This document shows positions 1 through 12,210 of a stretch of DNA of 64,000 bases, piece by piece. The notes below the pieces were generated by a model, which made no database searches, had not been told where the DNA came from, and saw only the letters and a list, made by a program, of their open reading frames with translations. The translations under genes were made by a program, and so were the position numbers. Every line of letters begins with the position of its first letter. Within the stretch, counting starts at the first letter, position 1. This stretch comes from Udeniomyces pyricola (Eukaryota; Basidiomycota; Tremellomycetes; Cystofilobasidiales; Mrakiaceae): contig BCIK01000027.1 in NCBI GenBank assembly GCA_039545295.1, forward strand, positions 273,781-337,780, written 5' to 3'.

Positions 1-2742
1 ACGAACCTGTGTCATGTTGGAAGGTGAATCCCACTGAGCCGGGTCATGGTCCTCGTCCTTTTTCTTGCCAAGTTGCTGTGATGGTTGACCGTTGGAAGAT
101 ATAGACACAAATGGACGAGCCCACGTCGAACGTCGAACAGATTGTGTGATCAAACGATCAATGGCCCAAGATGACCAGAGAGTAATAGCAAGTGTTCATG
201 TCGATGGCGTCAGCAGCTTCTTCCTATCTGACTAATGAGGCTGCAGCTGGACGGGCTAGAAGAGAGCTGCTAGAGAGGGGATGCGTCGTTGCAGGTGAAA
301 TACGAGTTCATAGCAAGAGTCAGGGTTGGAGGACAGTAAGTACCTTGAGAGCCTTTGGAAGGATGGACAGAAGGAAGATGATGGAGAAACAGTGTAAAAA
401 AAAAGTTGGAATCCGATCAGTCGCAAACTCAAGAAGAATAAGGCAGGCCCTAATAACGCGAGGCCGGGGAGACCTGCCAACGACATAGAATTCAAGCGAT
501 CAAAGCATGCGCTCGATCGTGCTTAGGACTCTGTCTCTTCTAGATCTCTCACCTTGTTCCACATGCTGTCCGACGAAATGGCGATTGAATCGTCTGGGAT
601 GCTGATACCCGATGGATTCGATCAAACGAATGAGGTTAAGGGGCAGAAGAAAAAAGTCTGGAAGGGAGGGGGGGAGGGGGGGGGGGCGAGGCTAAAGGCG
701 GATTGAGGCGACCGCTGGACTACGGATGGCGGCACGGACTGAGAGAGAGGACTGGGCAGTTAAAGGGCTGGCTAGCTGGCTCGAAAGAAAGAAAGAAGCG
801 AACACGCAGAGAAGCCTTTGGTGCGGGAGCAGGGTAAGATGGCTAGGTGTAGATGTAGGCGTAGGTGTAATAAAAAAGTGGGCGAGTACAAGACGGGCCG
901 GTTATGGCGTCGTCGGCGCAAAAGAGAAAAAGTCGAGAGAGTCGTCGGAAGGAAGTAGACAGATAGCAAAACGTCCTTTCATGCATTCACTATTCATGAC
1001 CGGACTAGCCTCGCAAGGCTTCCGTACTCCGTCCTCCTCGTGCGTGCATGGGTGAAGGATCCGGGTCGATGCTATCAGGGTGTTCCCTTCCCCGCAAGTC
1101 GAAAGAGATAGAGAAAGAGAGAAATCGAGCAAGTCTTGAGCTTGACAAAGGGAAACCTCGTAGCGGGTGTTCCCGAAGCGTGGTTTCGCAGCGTTCGGCT
1201 AAATTCGACGGTGGCCGGGGCAGGTAGGGCCGGTACATCCATCAATGCAACAACTATTGAATTATTAACCAACGTAATCAACGTATCAACGCTTGCCGAT
1301 AAACTGATATGTGAGGCGACTGTCAGACTTGTTCGTAGCTTTGAACGAGGGCCTGGGTGAACCTGAGGCGAAAGCTCATACTGTAGTACATACTGCGTGC
1401 GCGATGTGAGATCGAAACACCGTACCACTGATCATAAGTCTGTCGAAAGGGAAAGCTAGGCCGGAGGATATACATCGACATGAATGCTTGATCTCTGTAC
1501 GCTACGATATGCGATATGATATATGAGAGCCGGACCGTTCTGCATGTGCCATCATGCTGCCCATCCCTCGCTGCATGGAGTTCGATGTGTCCCTCGTGGA
1601 TTGGCCGTCCGGTGATTTCTCTCGGATGCTCCGAATTCCGATGCTATCGGGCCGAACTGAGCACATGTTCGGAGAGTTGATTAACGATGTGATCGATCGA
1701 ATGAGGAGCTGTTTAGAATGATGGCGGTTATGGTATAGTTGTGTGTTCCGTTCTATGATCGATAGATCGATAGAGTGGGTGAGTGTGGGTACGTGGATCG
1801 GTCATCGTCTGCTGGGGCGCTGGGGCCTGGGGGCGCGCCGCCTGCAAGCATGCATGCCCGCGACGAGTACCATCGGGACGCTCGACGCGCGACGTACGTG
1901 TCGCGTGTCACGTCGCCTGTGAAATTTGCTTACATGCATAACATCTATATAATCGATATTTCTTTGATACATATCATATAACGTGATTCATTAGTCAACT
2001 CCTTCTGAGCCCATACCATTAGTGGGCTTGAAGTAAATTGCCGTAGCTAGTACGTTAGGCTAGTCAAAGACTCTAGTGGATAATACTGACAGTGACGCTA
2101 TCATGATACATCGATCGTCGATCGTGATGTTGATCGATGATCGGTCGGTACTAAGTTACCAGTTTGGATTTTGGTGCGTGGGTTCTTGAGGCTTCGGTCG
2201 ATCCGGCGGTCATCGACGTTTGACGTTTGACGCGTCGACGTCTGTCGTAACCCGACTTGTTAGCTCACTTACCTCATGCGTATTACAGTGTATGATGGAT
2301 GACCGCATACTCACAGATGCTCACCGTCAACCTAGAGAGGGGGACAAAAAAAAAAAGCTAAGTTGGTACGGTTGCAAATAAAATAAAAATAAAAAGATAT
2401 GCGATTTTCATTTTTATTCATTTCAGAAAATGCATGCATACTGATAACGACTACAGCTATGTAAAGCTCAAGCTAAGCTTTATATGTGGTCACTGATACA
2501 TAGAGGCTGAGGTGAAAGAGTACTACGGAAATATCGAGCACGTCGTACTACTAGCGCCAGGCAAGAAGGTTGAAGAGATATATATATACAAAGAAATGAA
2601 AGTATAAAGGCATACGGTGGGTTTTTGGGATGGAGAAGGGGACCGAAGAAGGATGGTAATATAAGAAGGCTCATGATAGGATGAGATGGATCATCTTTGG
2701 AAGAGGATAATGACCGTTTCCAAGGGAACAAAACCAACGAAA
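1..2742. other. Intergenic or unassigned region
   Basis: No gene can be supported across most of this stretch. Short open frames exist, but none shows a recognisable domain or a chain of phase-compatible exons. Bases 1-195 on the minus strand stay open, read like coding sequence and end at a good donor (CAG|GTTCGT, donor at bases 5-6), so an upstream-lying minus-strand gene may begin here. There is no clear ATG for the full stretch. The middle is rich in TCGATC-type palindromes (around 1745-1775 and 2100-2150). The right part is A/T-rich and likely holds the 3' flank of the downstream minus-strand nucleotidase gene. Confidence 0.4.
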
Positions 2743-4860
2743 CTACGAAGTAGGAACCTTCATCTCCTCTCCGATGATCTGACCTTTGTCGTTCCTCTCG
2801 AGTCCCTCGCCATTGGCCTCGTTGGCCTCTCGGATCTCGTCTGCGACGGCGTCGTCCATGGTGACGGACTCGATGATGTCGTCCGAAGGAGGCGTCAGCG
2901 AAGGGTTCGCTTCGATGATGGCTTTACGCACGGCCGTAAGGGCAGAAGCGTGGATCGTGGTGGCCGTCGCGATAACACCCTTAAAGAAGTGATACAAAAA
3001 GAAGGCGAAGGGGAAATCATCATCGTCAGCGATTGAAGCGAAATAAGAGAAAGGAAAGGGAAAGAAAGAAAAGAAGACAAACTGACCTCGTTCTCCTTCA
3101 ACATTCGACCCTGACCGAAATCCAAACCCCTACCCCAAACGTCGCAAACCTTTCCACCAGCTTCCTTGACGAGCAACTCTCCACTCGCATGGTCCCAAAT
3201 CTTCTCGACGTACTCCTTTCCACCCGAGAACTTGGTGGGAACCCTCAAGTAAAGCTCGGCGTCCCCCCTCGCGAGCGCGCCGTACTTGGCCTGAGAGTCC
3301 ATTCGGACGGAATCGAGCTTACTCTCGGGCGAGAGAAGGTTGGCGATGGATTCGTTGATGGAATGGGACGAATGGGAAGCTTCGACGGATTCGAGGATCT
3401 TGTAAGGCGCGCTCGAAGCGGGTGAGACGTGGATCGGTTGGAACGTCGATTCGGCGTCGGTCAAGCTCTTTTGGTAGGCTCCCGAGGCAGTCGAGGCGAG
3501 GAAGAGGGAACCGGTAGAGGTAGGAGATGCGAGGGAGGGGAAGGGAAGGTTGGGGCAGGCGATGAGGCCGAGGACGGGAACGGAAGACGCGATGAGGGTC
3601 AGGCAGACGGCGTATTGCTCGCCGCGGAGGAAACCTACATGGATAAAGATAGTTGAGAAGTAGGTACAAGCGAAAAGTTTATTAGTTGACAGGTGGATAA
3701 CGAGTCGAGTTGAGAAAGATGAAGGGGATAGAATGAATCTGAAGCGAAAGAAACAAAAGACTTCTGGGAAGAAAAGAAAAGAAAACGTACCAAGGGTTCC
3801 ATCGATGGGATCACACGTCCAGAACTCTCCCTCCTTTCCACCCTCTGCGTTTCCCCTATCGATAGCCTCGAGTACCTTGTCCTCACTGAGTTCCTCGAGC
3901 TTCTCGCCGCCGACTTCGGGGGTGGAGAGGGCGAGGGCTTCGTTGACGAGGGAAACGATTGTGGAGACCATGGACTTGTTGGATCGAAGGGAGGTAGTGT
4001 CCTCCTCACCGATGAGGGGAAGGGAAGGGAAGTGCTTGGCAAGGATGTGGGAGAGGACGGCTTGGGAAGCGTAGTCGGCGACTAGGGAAGAGTAGAGAGA
4101 TGAGAATGACGGAGATCAGCATGGGTGAATCTGTGAGCTGCGTCGTTGATCGTCGTCATGTAAGGAGGTCCTTCTTGGAGGACCTTTCCGGAGAATCAGA
4201 TTGCCAATAATGAAGATCAAAATGTGAGAAGAAACACATTGGCAGATGAAAAGGAGGGAGGCAAACCAAGGCGAGCCCATCGAGCAGGAGTGGTCGAGTT
4301 GAGCCCGCGCGAAACGTCATCATTTCCGGGAATGAATCGACGAACTTTGGAGAACGAGGCCAGGGAAAAGGGAAGGGGGCCAGGCAAGAGAGGAAGGGGA
4401 TCCAGCTAGAATGGCAGGCTCTGTCTGATTTCTGGACTGGTTGAGTTCGAGGTCTTGATGGGATGAGAGATCAGGTAGACCGGGTGTGGTTGGGCTATTG
4501 CCTGACAACCGTGCAAGGTCGTACAGATAGAGGAGAGGGAGAGAGAGAGAGATCCCCCCGTCGATATCTCTTTCCTTTCCTCGTCTTCCTTTGAGCCATA
4601 CCTCACTTCCCTTCCTCCTCCATAGTGGTCCAACAACCCGATTCGACCTTGACTCTATAGCCAGGGATACAAGACAGAAACCGCGAGAGAAACTAACCAG
4701 TGACGGGGCTCTTGTCGAGCTTCTCCTCGGTATCGCCCTTGCGCTCGGCGATGCCAGCCTGGACTTTCTTGGTGATGTGGGCGGCTCGGAGGACGGCTTG
4801 GGTCGCGATCTTAGCGTGCTCGGCGTAGGCCTTGGCGACGGGGAGGAGGATGTGAGACAT
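2743..4860 (-). CDS. HAL2: 3'(2'),5'-bisphosphate nucleotidase (Hal2/Met22 type)
   Basis: Predicted 412-residue protein in four exons: 4860-4698, 4081-3791, 3634-3087 and 2979-2743, all phase-consistent. It belongs to the Mg-dependent inositol monophosphatase-like superfamily. It hydrolyses 3'-phosphoadenosine 5'-phosphate (PAP) to AMP, clearing the by-product of sulfate assimilation; the yeast enzyme is a known target of Li+ and Na+. Diagnostic motifs appear after splicing: DKSPVTVADYASQA near the N-terminus, IGEED, the metal-binding DPIDGTLGFLRGEQYAV, and WDHASGELLVKEAGG near the C-terminus. Both the SPVTV and the DGTLGF motifs are restored exactly across introns, which confirms the model. 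The start at 4860 gives MSHILLPVAKAYAEHAKIA, which aligns naturally with the family; 49 more in-frame codons upstream look non-conserved. Intron 1 (4697-4082) is unusually long at 616 nt. Confidence 0.95.
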
Positions 4861-5217
4861 GATTGAGATTGCTATGCTTATGCAAGGGAGTGAAGAGGTA
4901 ATGAAGGTTGATGGGGCCAGAGAGAGAGAGAGGTGGTGATGGAGGGAAGATGGACGAGAACTAATAATTATCGAAGCGATGGCGTAAGAGGCAAATGTCG
5001 GAAACAATTAACAAATTCCATCGCCCAAACATGAACAACCCAGTTACGATACTGTGGCTTGCTTTCTTTTTGGCCATACATATATATTCACAAGTTCCAT
5101 CGTCATTTCCTGTTCTCTCCCTTCACACTGCCTACCTCGCTCCGTCATCTCGATATATGTATAAACTACACCACAATCCACTATATGCCCTTCATGGACT
5201 CCCAATTATCAGTCCGT
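4861..5217. promoter_or_regulatory. HAL2 upstream region / polymerase 3' flank
   Basis: This 357-bp stretch lies between the HAL2 start and the stop of the tandem minus-strand polymerase gene. It should hold the HAL2 promoter and the polymerase terminator. A GA/CT-rich block (about 4918-4935) sits just upstream of HAL2, as often seen in fungal core promoters. No ORF or RNA gene is supported. Confidence 0.5.
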
Positions 5218-8200
5218 TCAACATAACCGTTCATTAGGCCGCCGCCACTTGACACCCAACGCCTTGAAGATCTCCTCTTCCGTCTTGGAAGCGATGATCC
5301 GGCCTGTGTGTGGTTTCGTTTCGCAAAGGAAAGGAAAGATGAAAAACATCAGTCAGCGAAACCAGCTCTCGACTAAAAGCAACAACAACAACAACAACAA
5401 AAGAAAATGCTAAACTTCCTTCCTTCCTTCTCACTTTGATCCGACCAACGTCGCCCCAGGCAAGAGGCCGAGCAAAACAGAAAAAATAGGAAGGGGAATA
5501 GCCAACAACAATCAAAGAAGGTAATGGAAATGGGAAACCCGACCTTCTGTCAACCGAACACCCGTCAAAGGATCTCTCGTGACGCCCATCGAGAGCCCTC
5601 GCTGGTTGAGCGAGAAGCCCTTTTTCGTCGCGAGTAAGCGAAGGGACCGATTGAAAAAGTCGTTCCCGGTGAAGTAGATGAGACTCGCACCCCATTGAAC
5701 GAACGGGACAGTAAGGATGTCTGAAAAAGTACACGAGTCGAGTAAGGATGATGGAACGGTGAGAACGTGCGGATTATCCGATCATGAGAGGTGAAAAGAT
5801 GAAGTAAGGAGGGGAGAAGGAAACAGTTTCTTTTAGTCTTCTTCTTCTTCGATCAACAATAACACCAACAACAACAATAACACAGGGATTCAAAAAATTT
5901 GTTGGGAACCTGAAAGAACTCTCACCGATTCGTCTGACTTTGTGCGTGGGGGAGAGACGACAAAGACCCATGTCTACGCAGCGAGAACAGGATCAAGAAT
6001 GAAGTTTGATTCGAGAGAGGAGGAACAGAGTCGGAGTGAGAGTGGTCGGAGAGTGAAGGAAACGTTCATCAGTCAACATCTCGCGATGCCATCATGTGAA
6101 CAGGCTGGGATTTTGAGAAGAGGAAATAGATGGCAGTTGGATTGTACGCGAAAGAGCGGTCGATGCAAGAACCAGTCCGAGGACCATGTGTGAGCAGATG
6201 AAAGAAAAAATTAGAGAAGAACCGACATTTCGCTTCGAGTTCGTTGGGATCGCGAGGGAGAGATAGCTGTTGAGAGTAATCCAGCGAAAGCATAGGTGAA
6301 GCAGAGGAGAGGGATAAAGAAGGATTGATAAAAAGAGGTCAGATCCGATTGGTTTTCATGAAGAGGCAGGAGAAGTAAGGAATAAAAGACAAACATCATC
6401 CGTTAGGAATCCCGTCCTGTGGAGGACCTCGAGGGTTTGTGAGAGGATGCCTAGGTTTTATACCAGAAGTCAAGATGTCAGCGTGGGAAGATTAACGTCC
6501 ACATCCATTTTTTCTTCCTATTAGAAGGGGAAAAGATGTATGGCGAGCGAAAAAAGATGAGTCTTCAGGAGTTTTCTTTTTACCCGAATGCGTGACGCCA
6601 TCTGTATCGTCTCTCGAAACGAGAATATCGATGTCTCCACAGTCAGGTTGACCTCGCCGGAAGGAACCCATGACAACGCAGCGGATCAGGGGGTCGAAAT
6701 TGATCATGACGTCATGGACCTGATCGAAGGAGAACCAGCGTGAATGGGAAACGAACGCGTAAGCACCTGCTTGCATAGGAGAAGGGAGCCGAGATGGGGT
6801 GGAAGAAGAGAGGGAAGAAGAGGGAGCAGAAGCAAATCTACTTGCGACGTTGAAGAGACTTTGGACCTCTTCTCGCGGAATTCGCTCTGTGAAGTCATCA
6901 AATGAAAGAGGTGGACACGGTATGTCAAGTGAAATTCAAGACTAGTCAACGACCCAGAAGTAAAAACTCACGCTGAAGATCTGTATCAAATACAACTCAG
7001 GTTAGTTGATAACACTCGAATCCCTATCCACCTTACTTGAGATGGAAAGCAGAAACTAGGACGAGGAAAGAGGAATCACCTTCGTAGTGTCTGAGACCGA
7101 TCTGATCCGAACAACGACGGTGTTTCGGAAAGATATCGGGAGGAAAGAGATAGATGAAGTGATTGACATCCGAGGAACGAAAGGAAAGGGAAGTCAGAGC
7201 CGTATATGGCACAACCTATCAACCACAGGCTCTAACCGACCCTTCGCCATGCATATACATCTCCGAATACGCCTCAGCCTGGGAAAAGATAACCGACGTA
7301 CCCTTGATGGTAAACTTAACCTGAACTTTTCGGGATCCCGTCGAAGATCATCGAGGTTTCGAGCTCCGAGATCCCAGAGTTCGCTCGCTCGTTTTCCGCC
7401 TGTTCGATTGGTATCAGTGAAGAGGTGGGTTGTAGTTCGGAAGTGCAGAGGAGAGATGATAAGATCACCAAGGGAGGGGGAAGACAAGGGAAATTCCATC
7501 ACGAGATACACACACAAACGACCGGTACGAAGGGATCAAAAAAGGAAGAGTCAGTATAGATTCCCCCCTCACAAAAGAGAATCAAACGAAACAGAACCAC
7601 ATCCAATCCAAGAAAATTTCTTCTTACCGATGCCATAGACGTTCGCAAACGCCTGGAGAGCCTGGGTTTTTGGATCCGATCGCTCGAGCGTCAACCGGGT
7701 CGTCGAACCCGTTTCGAGGATTTCTTTGATCTGGGAAGGAAAGGAATAGAGAGGTATGGGGTGGAGTGGATTGTATAGGGTTGGTCAGTACACTTCAGTG
7801 AGAAGGAAAGGGTCAAAGAAGAAATGGGAGTTCCAAGGGAGTTGTCCTCGATGAAGCAACAGTGGATATCATATGAATGAGGGCTTAGCCCCATCGATCG
7901 ACCGACCAAAAGTCTCACCTTGAGAGCGTGCTTGGCGCCGATGCCTGGGACGGTGCGGGCTTGATCGTATGAGAGGATAGCAACAGGGTGGTTGCGAAGG
8001 ATACCGGCGACTTTGCGGTCTGGTTGTGAGTATACACGTGTGCATGGTTTGACAGGATAACGAAGAAGAGATAGAGGTACAACAACGTAATCCAGGGTGG
8101 AAGTGGATGGAGGAATAAGTACGGAAGGGGAAAGGATTATCAAAGGAGTCAGTTCCTGCCTATACACACAAAACATGTTGAAACAGCCGAATGATATACA

Positions 8201-11200
8201 TGAATGGAAGACGGGGTCAAGGACACATCTTCATTCAGATCCGACTCACATGAAACGGCCCGAAACTTATTCTGCTCGTTTCTCGCTTCGTAAATGGCGG
8301 CGAGCTGGTCAAACTGATCTGCCATGGCTTCGTTTGGATTATGAACCGAGTTTCCTATCGCTGCGGATATTGGTGTTGTTGTGTGGATGCCGCCGGTTGA
8401 TTTGCGCATGCAGGCAAAGTTGGCAAAGTTAGGGGGAGACTTGGGAGAAGAGGTTGGAGAGATGACATCGTTTGGAAAAGGGGCCGAGGCTGTAGGTGAG
8501 GACTGAGGAACGTCATCATGAGGTTATCAGATGGACGTGGTGTTGAACTTCATCAGATCAGCTCCAAGGAGACAGGAGAGGAAGAAGCAAGAAATGGAAT
8601 CAAAAATCCAATAGGAACGAAAGAGGGAAGATAGAAACGTACCGGTCCACCATGACGTTGTTGTTCCCTCTGCCTATCCTCATGCGCCAGACTTTGAATC
8701 ACAAGCTCCAACTCATCCGGGACTTCCATCGTTTCCAAGTCAGTCTCTACGCCCCTTACTCTTCCTTCTTCGGTTTCCCTTTCTTCTCTGCCTTTTCCCT
8801 TATCGATCCCTCGACCCAGGCCGACATTGCCATCCCCCTTGTTGCCTTCGACCTCGCCCTGGGTCCGTCTCGTCTCCAGACTGCGACCAGCCGATTCGTG
8901 TGGGTTGCTTGTCGGAGGGGATTCATACGAGGTCGCGGCTGACCGGGCCTTGCTGCGAAGTTGTCGGGAAGAAGCCACCTGAGTAGGCTTGTTCTTGAAG
9001 TGACTCATGTTGGCGGAAGTAGGAACGACATTGGTCGTGCTATTCGAGTAAAGACAGGATCCAAAGGAGAAGAAGAAAATCACACGCAAACTCGGGTAAG
9101 AAAGTTATATCAACTTATTACCATTGACCTTGATGTAATTTCGTTGTTTCTTGTCAAGGAACGGGATAGGTCAAGCACTATGTTTGAACGCACGAGTCGC
9201 GACCTATCGATTGACCAAGTGCATCGCTGTCTTCGTCCGCACCCAACGACGAGTGTCTCCCGAGCGAGGTAGCAGGAAATCGGTGACCGGCAACACCAAA
9301 GGCTGATTGGTGCTCAAAGAAGATGAGATAAGGTTTGGCGTCGATACGCTTGCGCTTCTGTTAGACGGATGAACGGAACGGGAAGGGAGGGAGGGGGAGG
9401 GATTGGGGAAGGAGGAGAGATGTCAACATATGAGACGAGTGACAAGTGACAGGGCAAAGAGGCAGGAAACATGCAGTACAGTGGATGTTGACGGTATGCT
9501 CCAGGGCCCAACATATATGCTGGGAGGAAGAAAAGAGATCGTAAACATGTGATTGTTAACGTACCTCCCAGCATTTGTCAATCCAGGCGTCTTTGACAAC
9601 GACAATTTCATCCGGCAGATCTGACACCGATTCAGCCCCCAATGCTTCGAGGACGTGAGTTTGAGATTTAGATGTGACGATGTGCGTGACGGTCGCCGAA
9701 TCAAACGTCGGAGAGATAAAAGCCCCTAGAGCTGAAATCTGTATGTATGGATGTATATATACGCGTCAAACAAACAGGATGTCTCAGCTAACCGCTTGTT
9801 CTTTGGATGTCTTTTGAGGAAGCGTACAATCCTCGGTTCAGCAGTCTGTCATGGGAGGGGTACATACCTTTGTGACCCAATTCTGCTGAAATTGGTTTAC
9901 AAGTTGCATCCCGTCCCATACTAGAAACACCACTACCCCAGCCAAGACTTCCATCAACTTGACCCTCTTCTTCTCATCCCTTTCAAGTCCAACGTTGTCC
10001 GCAGCGATATCCAAACCGACAGACTTGACTGGTTCTCCGACATGGGCAATACGATTACCGTTCCCAATTCTAGCCCGCTGACGGATGATATCAGCGTTGA
10101 GAAGATTGGCATGCTCGATTAACGAACGGTGCATGGGTGCTTTCGTTGGTCTTGCTCGCCCCATTCCTCCTCCCAATACAGCCCTAGACGCAACCATCGC
10201 CGCACCGTTCCCCATTCCCGCATCCATGCTAGATACCGCAGTGGCATCTAACTTTCCTGTGGCTCTCGCCTTAGCTTTCCTCACATGTCGAGGCTCCGCA
10301 GTAGGTTTCGACTTGGCCGACTTTTTGGCTAATGGGACAGGAACGGCACGGTGAGGTAGAGGTGAGTCGTCGATGGAAGTGTTAGGAGTAGTGACGTTGG
10401 TGATGTCGTAAAAGGATTGGATGGGAGTTCCTGGGCGGGCGAGGATGAGCGCTTGATTGTTGGCGAGTGTAGGCGAAGCGGGGGAACTTATGGATGAGAG
10501 GGATATTGGCTCGAGAGCCTTGATATGCGAACGGAGAGTAGGCTGAGATAATGAAGGATTGATGGGATTTGTGCGAGAGGGGTTCGGCATCGGTTGATCG
10601 TCATGCCGAGACGGATCAGCCGTACCAAGTCCAAGTGGCCCCGACACCAAGGGTTCGAAGATGTGGTCCTCTTGTATCTCCTCAGACGACGACACATCGA
10701 CCACACCTCGAGACAGAATGGAGGTGTTTACCGACACGATGCTATCTGACGTGACTTGGGACGGCGTCGGGCCTTGTGGAAGCGGTGGTTGGCGTTGATG
10801 GAACAGCGGAAGCGTAGGGCAAGGAGCGAGAGCAGGATTGGGTTTACGTTTGATTCGACGCGTCGAAGGGGGTGAGATATCGACAGATCTGTGAAGGGAA
10901 ATGGAAGAAGCTGAGGTAGACGCAGGAGCGGGAGTGGGGGCACTAGGAGCTTCCACAACTGATGGTGATAAAGTCAGCCGCGAGGAGGTGGAACTCGAGG
11001 CGTAAGAAGCAGACCCAAGCTGGGGTGGTAATCGGACGTCGTGGATGATTGAGGCTGGAGGGGATTTGGAGGTGGTGTCAGTCATTGATGGAATGTGGTT
11101 TTGTCCTAGTTGAGTGGATGTGTCGACCATGGCGAATGAAGGTGGAAGCGGAAGGTCAGGATGGCCATCATCATGCCAAGGATTCAGAGGGGCGTCAAGC

Positions 11201-11897
11201 TGTAAGGCTTTGCCCTGACTTCGCCGGACGTGAGCCAGAGGAAGAAACGGCGAGGGAACAGAAGTATCTTGCTCGTCCTCTACATCGTTCTCCAGATGAT
11301 TTTGATCAGGTAGGGGCACATGAGGCGCCGTCTGCAACGATAAAGGTGGTTGATGTCGCTCGTCCGGCATCGGTGGGGACATGACCCGATTCTTGTGGCT
11401 ACTGACGTCCGACGTGAATGATCTTGATGAGTGCCGAATGTTGTCATGATGGGAAACCATGCTTGAGGACTGCTGTTGCCCATGATGTTTTCGCTGACTG
11501 ATGGCGTTGACGTCAATGGTCCTTTGTAAGACGACGGGTGTCGGTTCGGCTGTTGGGCGACCCGCAGCGTTTCTCTCCCATGTCCGCTTCCTTGATCTCC
11601 TCTCCTCCCTGGCGAGCTCATCCTTCTTGCGTGCCCGCTGGACATCCCGTCGATGGTCTTCAAGGGTGATTTGATAGAAGGGATCGCTCTCCAGTGCGTC
11701 AAGATGGGCAAAGAAATCGGTGTGACTGTCGAGACCGGAAGGAAGAAAGTCAGAAGCGGGGAAGGGGGGGAAGGGCGTCGTCGGGTATAGGCGTGGACTG
11801 TGTGAGCAGTTACGGAATGGTGTTTGTGTGGTGGACCTGACTTGAAGCGTGAAGCGGTGAGGGACGTGACGTACATATGGGTTAATGGTGGTGGCAT
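5218..11897 (-). CDS. POL4: BRCT-containing family X DNA polymerase (Pol4/Pol lambda-like) with giant N-terminal extension
   Basis: Model of 17 phase-consistent exons, about 1,327 residues: 11897-11875, 11797-9868, 9738-9565, 9357-9194, 9039-8643, 8502-8250, 8019-7919, 7730-7628, 7399-7302, 7101-7080, 6980-6972, 6886-6584, 6450-6395, 6266-6227, 5973-5926, 5720-5544, 5303-5218. Residues about 1-620 are Ser/Pro-rich and look disordered. A BRCT domain follows (VTHIVT...DAWIDKCWE), then a basic linker. Next come the 8-kDa and fingers regions (RTVPGIGAKHALK, YGIGGKRASELWDLG, IGLRHYEDLQQRIPREEV) and the palm, with the catalytic pair in GSFRRGQPDCGDIDILVSRD and a third Asp in RRIDILTV. The C-terminus ends with GVKWRRPNE. 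Such enzymes fill gaps in non-homologous end joining and base-excision repair. A two-gene alternative exists: without the 9193-9040 intron the upstream frame stops at 9178 and the polymerase could start at 9008. I favour one gene because BRCT plus Pol X is the normal architecture and the intron has a GTGCGT donor, a pyrimidine tract and matching phase. Confidence 0.85.
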
Positions 11898-12210
11898 GGC
11901 GAATATATATGACGGCGCATGTGTGGATGATATGACGGTCGTGCCTGTTCAACTAGTTGATGGTCAGCTGTCGACACGCGACTTGCACGTAATAGAGACG
12001 TGGGGGGTGGAATATGAGTGGACCAGAGTGAACGAAAGTGGACGTGCCGGAATGATCGATCACCACTCATCAAGCATGATGATGATGATGATGATGATGA
12101 TGATAATATCGATGTACGCGTCTGGTATTACATCACAACGCCTACCTCTTAGACGGCTCACCTGAATCTATCCAACAATCCTCGCCAGACGTCCTTACGA
12201 CGACTCCACC
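11898..12210. promoter_or_regulatory. Divergent promoter region
   Basis: This 313-bp spacer lies between the minus-strand polymerase and the plus-strand palmitoyltransferase, so both promoters must lie here. It contains an ATG trinucleotide microsatellite (12076-12104). Those out-of-frame ATGs lie about 110-135 bp upstream of the plus-strand start and would act as upstream ATGs if transcribed. No ORF is supported. Confidence 0.55.
12076..12104. repeat. (ATG)n microsatellite
   Basis: Nine tandem ATG units followed by a partial copy, directly visible. The tract lies in the shared promoter of the polymerase and palmitoyltransferase genes. It is likely length-polymorphic between strains. Confidence 0.95.

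Noticed and set aside
4082..4697. Intronic C/D box snoRNA in HAL2
   Set aside because: A CTGA-like box is present on the sense strand, but no properly placed RTGATGA box and terminal stem were found.
10085..11384. Plus-strand frames antisense to the polymerase N-terminal exon
   Set aside because: They are shadows of the long minus-strand frame and have no start, splice or domain evidence.
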